In this document: piece by piece, positions 17,350-26,021 of the stretch
Numbering within the stretch: the stretch's first letter is position 1
How the letters are laid out: each line of letters opens with the position of its first letter
NCBI GenBank assembly: GCA_015501055.1
Contig: JADNYV010000476.1
Coordinates: 1 to 26,021 of the forward strand
Direction: 5' to 3'
Length of the DNA: 26,021 bases
DNA from: Mucidula mucida
Taxonomy: Eukaryota; Basidiomycota; Agaricomycetes; Agaricales; Physalacriaceae
Notes under the pieces: generated by a model
Seen by the model: only the letters and a program-made list of their open reading frames with translations
What the model was told of the DNA's origin: nothing
Database searches by the model: none
Program-made: the position numbers and the translations under genes

Positions 17350-18620
17350 TCTCGAGTGTACTATGAGGGTCAAGGCCGCAAGACACGACGTCTGCCCAAT
17401 ATTTGACAGGGTCTGAATGCACCATGACAACTGTGTAGAGTGTGTGGGTCAGAGGCAGGCCTAGTTCGAGAGTTTGTACGGCTCCGATATGCTGCAGGGG
17501 AAGAAGGATAACGTCTTGGGTATATAAGCACTTGATCAAAAATGATACGTTGAAGACTCACCAGAATCCCATGAACCGAGGTGCAGTTCCTCCAGGTCAT
17601 TGCGCTCAATGAATCGAGAGCTGCGGTCGATGTACAAGCCCGGATCGATTTGAGAGCGATGCATGAGCTCATAAATCATAGAGAATGCCCGAACATCGTA
17701 CAGCGGCGAGTATTTCTTGCTCAGCAACAGATCAAAGAGTAGCCAATCGTCGCGGGTCTTCAGCGTCATGTGCAGTTCGTCGACGCATAGAAACGCCGAC
17801 TTGCTGTTCTTCCAAGTTTCCGCAACGTCAAAGTCGGTTATGTTCTCAGAGTGCTCGTTGTAGTCGTCGCCGAAACCGGGGTTCAGATGGAGATCTTCAA
17901 GGCGGAGTACATCGAGATTTACGACGGCGTAGAGCATGGCGAGGAGGATGGACATTTCAACCTGCATGATTTAACCTGCAGAGAGGTGATGTGACACTGT
18001 CGTAGCGCGCGGTGAATGCCATGGGGTTCGTGGAACAGATAGAAATCAAGCTCATGCAGACAGAGATGGGATAGATTGGACATTCGGGATATTGTGGCGA
18101 CAAAGGCCGGTAGGGAAGGGGAACGCGAGAGCGGGGACTTGAGTTTACTAGTCTCGCATCGATAAGGTTGCCTCTCCCATATCTTGAGCAACTGGATATA
18201 CTCGGCAACCTCAGACGCCTCATTCAGCACGTCGGTCAGGCGCCGGAGACGTTCACATTGACGCTCCGCCTCCAGTTCTCGGGCGCTCATAGTGATACGA
18301 CTGCCACTACGTCGAGAGGCCACTGCGTCATCTTAGAAGAGGTGACCTTGGCGACGAACGAGTGATCTGATGCGTGGCCGCCAGGGTCAGAATCAGATGT
18401 ATCCGCGCTCCAGGAAAAGCGCGCCTGTGGTTTAACAGTGAGGTGACTGAATCGGCGAGCTCGAACTTCGGGTAAAATATCGTGCCAGACGAGCGTCAGC
18501 GGGGAGATTTCATCGTCAGAGAGGTTCTCGAGAATCAATAGTTTGAGCTCGATGGGAAGGTCGGAAGCGTTTTGTGGTTATTCTAGATTTAGACGCAAAG
18601 GTGGTAGAGCAAGAAGCCAT
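17350..18620 (-). pseudogene. F-box/LRR-like gene copy B, 3'-truncated
   Basis: From an ATG at 18620 on the minus strand comes an F-box-like domain, LPIELKLLILENLSDDEISPLTLVWHDI (about 18557-18470), then a helix with many Glu and Arg (ARELEAERQCERLRRL). Leucine-rich blocks follow that match copy A: LSHLCLHELDFYLFHEP, AVVNLDVLRLEDLHLNPG, FLCVDELHMTLKTRDDW and FIERNDLEELHLG. An intron lies at 17492-17561 before HIGAVQTLELGLPL. Frames break near 18560, near 18320 (after KVTSSKMT), and near 17945, where one base is missing relative to copy A. Similarity stops at about 17345-17350 and the C-terminal exon kept in copy A is absent. The intact gene would encode an SCF ubiquitin-ligase adaptor; this copy looks dead. 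Confidence 0.72.
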
Positions 18621-19107
18621 AACAGCTCACACTACAATTTTCGTTGGCCATAAAGGTAGTCGAAGCTGATACGACAGCTTGAGATCTTTACCAATGTGGA
18701 CGTTTAGTTCAAAGTGCAGTAGCAAGTGCCGATCACATAAAAGATGGCTCTCACGTGCTCTGATGGGTTGTAGGTACAAGGTACCCTTTTGACTGTACAA
18801 TGAGACAACGAGTGGGGAGAACTGAGATGCCATTCCCTACATATGGAGAGGGTATAAGTACTGTAGATACAATGGTCTTGTAGACAATAATATGGCGGTC
18901 AAAGCTATGAGAAGGACAATAAGTAGACGAGAAAGGAAGTAAGAGAATAAGAGATGGTCTGAGTGTAAGTACGTGGTAATGGTCCGAGTGTACCCGAGTA
19001 CTAACTGTTAAGTTCCGTAACTCTGATGTTCAAAAAGGGTCCAGACACACAAAATAATGTGAGACCTTGTCTCCTCCAACTCCAATTTTAGCAACTTCGT
19101 CCGAGTC
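18621..19107. other. Upstream flank of F-box copy B, nothing recognised
   Basis: Non-coding by appearance, with no TATA or RNA gene I can support. Short minus-strand ORFs have no family character. Confidence 0.4.
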
Positions 19108-19362
19108 TGTGGCCGAAGCTGTGAACACTGGCAATAAGTTCTCTCGTTGTGACTTGCCTGCTCGTTAGGCTCCTCCGCTTCATTCAGAGATCTAGCAATT
19201 TTATGCATGGTCATCACGGCAAAAGAGCTGATGTACTACGCCGCTACTATGGCTCTCAAGGTCAGCGTCTTATAACAGAAGCTTTTATTTCTCGTGTCCG
19301 ACGTCGTCTTCACGAAGTCTTAGTGAACGTCAAGTTAGACTTGGCGTTGAGTATCAACAAGG
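19108..19362 (+). repeat. Dispersed duplicate segment, copy B
   Basis: Partner of 2950-3204 in the same orientation, sharing the ordered blocks TGGCCGAAGCTGTGA, GGTCAGC.TCTTA, CAGAAGCTTTT, TCTTAGTGAACGT and TATCAACAAGG, with small indels between them. It sits about 500 bp upstream of F-box copy B in gene orientation. Confidence 0.7.
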
Positions 19363-19370
19363 AAAAGGTT

Positions 19371-21600
19371 ATATTGAGAAGCTGTGCACCGGAAGTCTGG
19401 GGAGATATTGTCTATGCCTTTAACATGAGGCCAATGGTCGCCGTTCCAAAAGCTTGAGTGCTCCTCTCCTCCCGCGGCATCGTTGAGAGCGAGAAGGTAT
19501 TTGACGACGAAGATGGGCATGTCGAGAGACTGTGTATCGAGACCTCCGGCTTCAAAATTGGTAGTTACACAACTTAGAACGAAGATGAATCGAATGGACG
19601 TTCGGTGAAGATATGAACCGAATTGCGTTATTTCTCACACCGCGCCCTAATAGAAGCCTGGGTGGTCAAGTGTGGCGATGTGTACCCTGTTTCTCTGTAC
19701 ACCCCAATTTTGGCAGCGGCATGTGTTCGGCACCGGCCTGAATCCAACTGAAAGAATGTATCAATACAAAAAATAGCGCGCGTCTCAACAACGACCGCGC
19801 TTACTTGCCTATAGACCGACAGTCGCCGTGTTCTAAATGAGGCAGCTCCGTATTGACGGTACCTAGAGTCCCCACCTTGAGAGATTTTCGTGTACGCGAT
19901 CTCTACACTGTGTAATCACGTTCAGGCGTGGCGATCAGCGATCATCAACATACGCAAGAGTTCTCGCCACTAGTCTGGCGTCCTCAGCCTTCGGAGCAGC
20001 CGTCACCCACTATGCTGTGCTTGGACGTCCCTAATTCCGCCGTAGAAGGCGCATGAGGTCAGAGGAATGCGATACATGTGCTATGAACCTACCGCTTTTG
20101 GTTTCCTTGGGTGTAAGAGGGGTCCAAGTAGGCCCATGAATGAAGGGACACTTATTCTTGACACCGGCGAAATGGAGCCTTGGATATTGTCAGGAACATG
20201 TAGATGGGCGGCGAGTCCCATCCCGACACTCTTACAATGGCATGGTCGAGTCCGTAGATTAGGGACGGCATTGCAAAATTGGGCGAACAATGAGATTTTA
20301 TGCGTGAGGCCACGAGTACGGCGAGGTTTAATGTGGAGATCGACGGATATGGCAGTTTTGACGCGTTGTGTGTCCAGTTGCGCACGGTGACGGTACTGGT
20401 TATCAGCATCGCCATGTCGTGCAGAACGGTATCAGATGATCAGGATATCCTTTAAGCGTAGAAGACAGAGATTCTTCACATACCTGTGTATGTTCTCTCC
20501 ATAAAGTAAGAACTCATCTGATCAAAGAGATAGTAGACTCGAGTGTTGGAGGAGAATCTAACCGCACAGGAACCAAACAAGGGCTTTTGCCAAACCTGAG
20601 TGTGTTGACTGATTCAATACGGAGGCGCGGGAAGAGCGGGGCAAACATTGTAGATGGTTATGGGTGCATATTTACCATGAGTCAGCCTCGAGGTGATCTA
20701 TAAATTCCCCAGGTCAGCGAAGACAATAAAAGGAACCGGCATACGCATCGACACGAGGCAAACCCTCAGTACGATTAAGATAGTGAAAGCGTGGCACACA
20801 TCGGAGAGGTGAACTTGACCGGAGATGATTCATTTGTACCGAATGAACTGACATGTTCCCCATGACAGACTCGGAGAACAATAACATTTCCTAGGACCCA
20901 ATGAAAGATACAACTGAATAGAGGTACTAAATAGGGCATGATTGACGCCGAGGTACTGGTTAACTTCGTGTGACTCTGAGCTCGAGTCGGAGCACCTGGG
21001 TCTGGAGAGCTGAAAAGAGTATTCCTCGTTCGAGTCTTCGCCCACGGGAACATCAATACCGCTTTCACGTACCCGGCCATGCGAAACGTTGCAAGAACGA
21101 TGGTAGGAAGCGGATTGCAAAAGGCCATGATGGGATTCAACTGATTGTCCTAGTGTCACGGTCCCTTAATACACCTCGCCACCTCGCGTTTCGTTGATCC
21201 AGATCACTGTATCCGAGCCAATAGTCGCGAGGCCCTTTCAGTTCGAAGTAGCACCGGAAAGCCCTTTCCGCCCTTTATGGCCGTAAAGAGCGATGGAACC
21301 AATGGGTCGTCCACACGGCCGACTCACAGAGAGACGTAAGGGAAAGTGGGAAGAAAGGGCGCGCTAGATGAGCCAGAGAACAAGCGAGGAGCAAGCCTGA
21401 AGTGACTAGTGATGAGCGGGAAAGAAACGGGTTGATCAAATCTGGCAGTGCCGAGCTATATCCATTTGGAAAAGCCCGGAGAGAATGAATTCCTCGATCA
21501 CAGGATCCCAACTTGGCCATTGTATGTCATGATCTCGAAACCGTATAAAGATTTGCTAATAATGCTGTCGGAACCTCTGGCGCCTTTACCTCCTCCCCCC
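19371..21600. other. 2.2 kb without a recognisable gene
   Basis: I read all six frames here. Only short ORFs (under about 125 codons) occur, on both strands, without domain motifs, consistent intron signals or tRNA-like A/B boxes. A weakly protein-like minus frame at 19335-19520 (MPIFVVKYLLALND...) could be residue of an upstream exon but has no recognised match. Confidence 0.4.
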
Positions 21601-21613
21601 TTTGTGACTTGCC

Positions 21614-21620
21614 TATAAAA
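21614..21620 (+). promoter_or_regulatory. TATA box before the Clp1-like gene
   Basis: TATAAAA lies 52 bp upstream of the second in-frame ATG (21672) but only 4 bp upstream of the first (21624). If it works as a TATA box, transcription starts near 21645 and translation at 21672. Confidence 0.45.
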
Positions 21621-21623
21621 CCC

Positions 21624-22559
21624 ATGTACCGAGGCCATTCCCTCAGTGATCCCGGCCCCTTCTCAAAGGCGATGCATTCAGCTGCTGGTGGCGCGACCAA
21701 GTCGCCTCTACAGCTTCCTCGCCAGTTGGACCGACCAGCATTTGAGCCGGAAAGAACACGCCAGGCTATCATATCTGCTGATCCAGATCTGGAGGATGTC
21801 CCCCTTCCATTCATACGACACAGCCTCCGGGACAAGTTACATGAGTGCGTATTTATCGTGCGCCACCTGTATTTCATGTTAATGGTATATCTTAGAATGG
21901 TGATCGGACGAAACAGCTTGTCTCCTTCTCATGTTCCCACTCACTATCCTGTCCATCTCATCCCGCGGGCTTTGACGGTACCGTTGTTGAAGTCATCGGC
22001 TACAGCCTCGTTTCCCACACATGCCTTGGCGATATGCGCGAAGGACGATCCTGGTCAGCCTGCGCTTATATTTCCAATTCATTGCCTTGTGTTTTCCGCA
22101 CACTGCAGCCTCACCCTCCCTTCATGCTACGAGCCAAATGAGTCTGCCATCCATCTACCAATTCAAAGACTCGAGCTCCCTTCACCGCGCGCGTTTTCTA
22201 TCCTTTATGAATACATGTACACCCAGCGCCTTGATGGTGTTCTAAAAAAGCTCATCCCTCTTCCACCCGACTTTCTTTCAGAGCTTAGTCACACCGTTGT
22301 CATCGAAGCTCGCGGTTCGAAGTCTACCATTTTCAGACTCGGTATGCATCTCTATGCCTGCGAGAGCGGGAGCGTCGCCATGATCATGACCCACGCATCT
22401 CATGTGAAGGACCTATGGCATGACATGGTCGCCCTTCGCATGTATTTGTTTGATTTATGGGACACACTTGATCTCGCATGGGATATCGTCCTGTGTGCGT
22501 TGCATTTGGCGTCAGGGCGCCAGAGGCAAAACCCTTTCGTGCATCGTGATTTTCTTTAG
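21624..22559 (+). CDS. Clp1-like protein (clampless1 family), probable
   Basis: One long frame with the features of basidiomycete Clp1-like proteins: an N-terminal IISADPDLEDVPLPFIRHSL block, VHLIPRALTVPL, paired FPTHALAI and FPIHCLVFSAHC segments, a leucine/proline-rich centre, and a C-terminal SHVKDLWHDMVALRMYLFDLWDTLDLAWDIVLCAL. Clp1 of Coprinopsis cinerea is needed for clamp-cell formation in sexual development; many paralogues in mushrooms have no assigned role. An in-frame 51-bp intron (21845-21895, GTGCGT..CTTAG) probably splits it, giving about 294 residues. The ATG at 21624 is only 4 bp after TATAAAA, so the in-frame ATG at 21672 may be the real start. The frame is undamaged to TAG at 22557-22559. 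No signal peptide is seen. Confidence 0.65.
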   Translation: MYRGHSLSDPGPFSKAMHSAAGGATKSPLQLPRQLDRPAFEPERTRQAIISADPDLEDVPLPFIRHSLRDKLHECVFIVRHLYFMLMVYLRMVIGRNSLSPSHVPTHYPVHLIPRALTVPLLKSSATASFPTHALAICAKDDPGQPALIFPIHCLVFSAHCSLTLPSCYEPNESAIHLPIQRLELPSPRAFSILYEYMYTQRLDGVLKKLIPLPPDFLSELSHTVVIEARGSKSTIFRLGMHLYACESGSVAMIMTHASHVKDLWHDMVALRMYLFDLWDTLDLAWDIVLCALHLASGRQRQNPFVHRDFL

Positions 22560-23653
22560 CGAGCTATCTTCTTACCTCAGTACTGTATCCATATCCGTTT
22601 TGATGATACCCGATTCGCACTGCTATTCCTTGACGCTATATGTTCACTCCAATATATCACTCGTTGTCGGACGGGTAATCGACATTCTGTATCACCATTA
22701 TATTATCATGTCTTGCGGAAATCTCTTGAACACGCCCTCAAACTGTGGCGCAATTATCATTGATACAGGTCCGCGATGGGATCAAGATCGGTATAGCTGC
22801 ATGGTGATGTTATATCAGCAGTTTCTATCACGAAGAAACGGCGCATACCAAGTTCCAAGCGATGATCAGTTGATGTGAACATGCCTGCCCATCTGCACGG
22901 AGAACTTTGGCTTCAATCCGAAGAAGGTCACGTAAAGGAACCTGCAGATAATGTTCTGGTCAATAATGGGGGTCTTAAAGACTCGTTCTTCCCGTGCATA
23001 CCCTGGAATGATGGTCCGTCGCTTGTGTGTGTCTACGTATTACCGTCGCTTGTCAATGGGTCACCGAGCTCTGACATTCTAGAACGCACGCGTTATTCTC
23101 GGACCCTGTAAGCTAGCAGAGGTTGAGTCAATATGGAGGCGCGAATGATAGACGATTTCGAGGCCTCACTGGAATGGCATGATGGTTCGTTGTCAAGCGT
23201 TAAATGACGCCAAGAGAATTTACGCCACGAGGTGACGTCATGCCTCATTGGTTCCGTGTGACGCGATAGGTCCAGACGCGTCGAATTGTTCGCGCTTAGA
23301 AAACAAGCGAGCGTGGGGAGGGTGGGCTATAAAGATGTTCCTGGGCGCAGAAGCGGTGAAATACGAGGACTTGTCATTGACCCTTCCTTCCTTGAGATCA
23401 GCGGCGCTTAAGAATCAATCCAGGACCAGAACATTCGTTTTCATTGTCGTGAATTGCTCGCCCGCCCGCCCACAGGTGCTGTAAGTATGTAAAATCCGAA
23501 ACACATACAAATTTATTTACCCTCAAGCACATCTGACGCCTCATGCAGTATACTTTCCACTTCTGGGAATCTTGCCTGGAAGGAACATTTGAACGGTTTA
23601 TGCGCGCTTCAAAAGCTAGTCAGCCAGCCGCCGCCACCACAAGTGTAGAAAGC
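22560..23653. other. Intergenic between Clp1-like gene and P450, nothing recognised
   Basis: Short ORFs on the + strand have no domain character. If the P450 normally has a further C-terminal exon on the minus strand it would lie at about 23500-23650, but I find no text there matching the family's usual end. Confidence 0.4.
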
Positions 23654-25895
23654 CTACATAACAACTCCCCCAAACACGTACTGATCAGGAGAGGGGGGAT
23701 TTTCGGCATGCATCGTGAATGCCCACAGAAGCGTTGCCGTATAGATGAAGAGCGTATCGTTGGCGACGTACCGGCCAAGACAGATCCTATGTAGCGTGCT
23801 GTTCGTTAGATACATCTCATGGAGAAAGGCCTCTGCGCTGCGAACCTTCTTCCAAATCCCTAGAGAAGATTCACAATCAGTCCACCAACCAATATGAGCG
23901 AAAGAAAACGTACGAAGCTGGCGTGACCTATCAACGTAATGAGAGGGTGATTAGCGCATCGTACTAAATAGCTTGAAGGACCTTACCCTCTGTAAATTCG
24001 AAAATCAGACGAGAAGTCACGCATCGGAGGTATATCTGTCCTTACCATCTCTTGTATCCGAAGCCATTTTTCCCATACGACCGGATTCATCGAGGAAGCG
24101 GGATGGATTGAATTCATGCGCGTCTTCTCCCTGCCTCAGAGTAAGATTTTCTAGAATGAGCAACGATGAAGAGCGCTACGTAGACTTCGGGATCCCTGTT
24201 CATGCCCCTACATCTCGGTCTATACGATCAGAAGCAAAAGTGCACTGAAGTCAACCTACACGACGTTGGGAATGCAGATAGTTCCTTTCGGAATGAACTG
24301 GCCCTCATACCAGTCGTCCTATTGAGAAGATGTGAGCGGCGTTTTAGACTGAAATAGCATTAACGGACTCGAGTTGAAAGGTGGGGTATGCCTTCAAAAA
24401 GAAGAGGAAGTTAGCATGTACATAGCGGGTGCCATTTCAAAGGAGGAAGCACCAAAAGGCGTCGCAAGATTCCATCGTATGCACTCCTTCACCGCCGCGC
24501 GAACGTACGGGAGGCGCTCCAGATCTTCAAAGTTCGGTGGTCGTTCCCTGCCAACGACCGCGTCGAGTTCTTTTTGACAGTGAGCTTGTACTGAAGGATT
24601 CAGCACGAGGGCCAAGATCAACCAGCCGATGGTCCCGTGAACCTTGTCGCGACTCAATCATACTATCAACCGTGAGACTGGAGTGCGGACGTACTGCGTC
24701 AACGCCAGCGACGCTGGTGAACGGTCAGTGGCCGATGACACGTAGATGTCGAACAAGACAAACAGAAGTGAGGCCGTTAACCAAGCACAGTGCTCATTAC
24801 TCAATTTATGCTGTGGTTGCCCTCTTGCCAGTAATCCAGAGAAACTAGGGCACTCGGCCTCGCTATCCTGCGTAACGTAGTAAGACCAGGATACAGCCGG
24901 AATGCAAGTTGACTTACATCCACTGAGAGAAAGAGGTCGACAAAAGTCTTCGTTGCGCGTTTCGAGTGCGCTTCAGCTTTTCGCTTCCAAGGCGCGATTG
25001 AGCTGGGCAAGTACTTCATCCACGGGAAGAATTCAACAAGATAGGTTCCAGGAAACGCAGCGTATGCGATGGCGGAATTGAGATCCTTCACTTCCGCAAT
25101 AATGGGCGCGTCAGCGGTCGAAGACAATGTCGGGTGGTTATATAGTATGCTTAGCATCACCGACGTGGTGGCTCTACATTTCGAGCGTCAGCGCTGACAT
25201 TAAGGAACACTGCCTTTTCATACCGTTCCAGTTCTCCTTCCCAGCTGTGGGAGGAAGAACTGCAGGTAAGAAGGTTCCGGCATAGCAGAAGAGCCTCTTT
25301 CTGCTGAATGGGCCGATATATCTGCGCTGCTTCTTTGCTGTGTATCGCTTCGTGTGCAACTTTGCGGGTGCGAATATACCTTTGTAGAATCAGCATCATA
25401 GAGGTACTATGCAGGGAGACTAGTACACACAGGTCATTGTATGGCATGAAACCAGGAAACATGTTTCCACAAAGGATCTCCAGCGCAACTGGAACGCGTC
25501 TGAGGCACGCAGTGAACGCCATTGCAGCACACAACTCACCGATCAATCGAGGCCGACTGCTATAGATTGACGAACGACGGTCCATCAAGTCCGCCGCTGC
25601 CTTATGGGTATGGAAAACGAGAACACCTGTCCCCGCGAGATTGAGATAAGTCAACGAACCTGCCGAACGGTCAGATGGTGCGAACGTAAGGAGCCGTAAG
25701 TTATTCCATACTGACCGTACGTCCTCTTCCACTGCAGAAAGGTATCCAGCCAATTGTCCGATGTTAGTTGCAGTAAGCTCCTAATCCAGGACCAGGCGGG
25801 AGGTGTTTAGAGCGCCGGGAAAAGATGTAGAGGGCGGAGAAAACGATGAGCGCCCAAAACCCCAGCGCAGAGATTACGTTACTGGTTGTAGGCAT
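23654..25895 (-). CDS. Cytochrome P450 monooxygenase, up to 17 exons
   Basis: Heme-thiolate monooxygenase anchored in the ER by an N-terminal membrane helix (ISALGFWALIVFSALYIF) and the hinge HLPPGPG. Minus-strand exons: 25895-~25780, ~25779-25716, 25659-25540, 25488-25431, 25379-25224, 25173-24918, 24867-24764, 24713-24695, 24642-24453, 24391-24369, 24318-24260, 24207-24180, 24130-24046, 23989-23987, 23927-23914, 23859-23846 and 23786-23654. From the second exon on every phase agrees. Motifs in order: RRSSIYSSRP, I-helix AGVDAVHGTIGW, K-helix KECIRW (ExxR), DDWYEGQFIPKGT, FNPSRF, heme loop FGFGRRICLGR. Oddities: exon 1 joins exon 2 out of frame, shortening the usual PPGP..GLPLIGN stretch; the I-helix Thr is Ala-Val; the C-terminus stops about 45 residues early. 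The substrate is unknown. It may be active or recently damaged. Confidence 0.88.
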
Positions 25896-25936
25896 TGGGA
25901 AAGCAATGGGCTCGACAAAGTCCACATTGGCCGTGG

Positions 25937-25944
25937 TTTATATA
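25937..25944 (-). promoter_or_regulatory. TATA box of the P450 gene
   Basis: TATATAAA on the minus strand, 42 bp before the ATG at 25895, which leaves room for a short 5' UTR and supports that start codon. Confidence 0.65.
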
Positions 25945-26021
25945 CGCCAAAGAGAAGGGTAGGCATCTCCAGCGGAGCGGGATGGAAATGACACTCTAAC
26001 AGTGACGGTCGGAAAAAACGC

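Noticed and set aside
20067..21197. ORFs of 75-121 codons on both strands
   Set aside because: Mutually overlapping, without family features, intron signals or a plausible promoter.
21609..21611. Start of the Clp1-like frame at 21609
   Set aside because: The codon there is TTG; the first in-frame ATG codons are 21624 and 21672.
22316..22330. GGTTCGAAGTC as a tRNA B box
   Set aside because: It lies inside the Clp1-like coding frame, with no matching A box or foldable acceptor stem nearby.
1..26021. Prokaryotic systems (CRISPR, toxin-antitoxin, phage defence operons)
   Set aside because: Spliceosomal introns, fungal families and the absence of operon-like spacing or regular spacer repeats rule out a bacterial context.
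1..26021. All frame breaks explained by poor sequence quality
   Set aside because: Fifteen P450 splice phases and a four-exon gene are consistent without correction, so errors at a rate high enough to explain every break elsewhere are unlikely; single sites remain open.

Overview
This window looks like nuclear DNA of an Agaricomycete (mushroom-forming basidiomycete). The evidence is introns of about 46-60 bp with GT..AG ends in every gene model, a FunK1-type fungal kinase, a Clp1-like protein, an F-box/LRR duplicate pair, a many-intron cytochrome P450 and a chromodomain Ty3/gypsy retrotransposon. All assignments come from reading translations and motifs; no database search was run.

Layout from left to right. 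1-2618 (+): FunK1-like kinase, recognisable end to end but broken by one extra base at 712-714. 2619-4080: non-coding, with a segment duplicated again near 19.1-19.4 kb and a 244-bp TA-flanked MITE (3473-3716). 4084-5260 (-): F-box-family copy A, its 5' end cut off by an LTR. 5261-11772 (coding strand -): a 6.5-kb Ty3/gypsy chromovirus with two LTRs, gag, protease, RT/RNase H, integrase and chromodomain. It carries four single-base frame breaks but no nonsense codons. 11773-12402: a TIR element with a two-block inverted repeat, abutting the LTR. 12940-13770 (-): an intact four-exon gene for a 229-residue protein of unknown function. 14.55-17.35 kb: gene remnants, including a class 3 aldehyde dehydrogenase fragment. 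17350-18620 (-): F-box copy B, 3'-truncated. 19.4-21.6 kb: nothing recognised. 21624-22559 (+): Clp1-like gene. 23654-25895 (-): P450 with up to 17 exons, including candidate exons of 3, 14, 14 and 19 nt.

The genes do not form a pathway or cluster. The window reads as a repeat-rich accessory region in which duplicated or expanded families (FunK1, F-box, Clp1-like, P450) sit among transposons and relics. The most informative signals are in the retrotransposon: an 11-nt primer-binding site complementary to the predicted 5' end of its own transcript (Tf1-style self-priming), and a complete-looking -1 frameshift signal at the gag/pol overlap. The intact splice phases of the small gene and of most of the P450 argue that the frame breaks elsewhere are mostly real decay rather than poor sequence.
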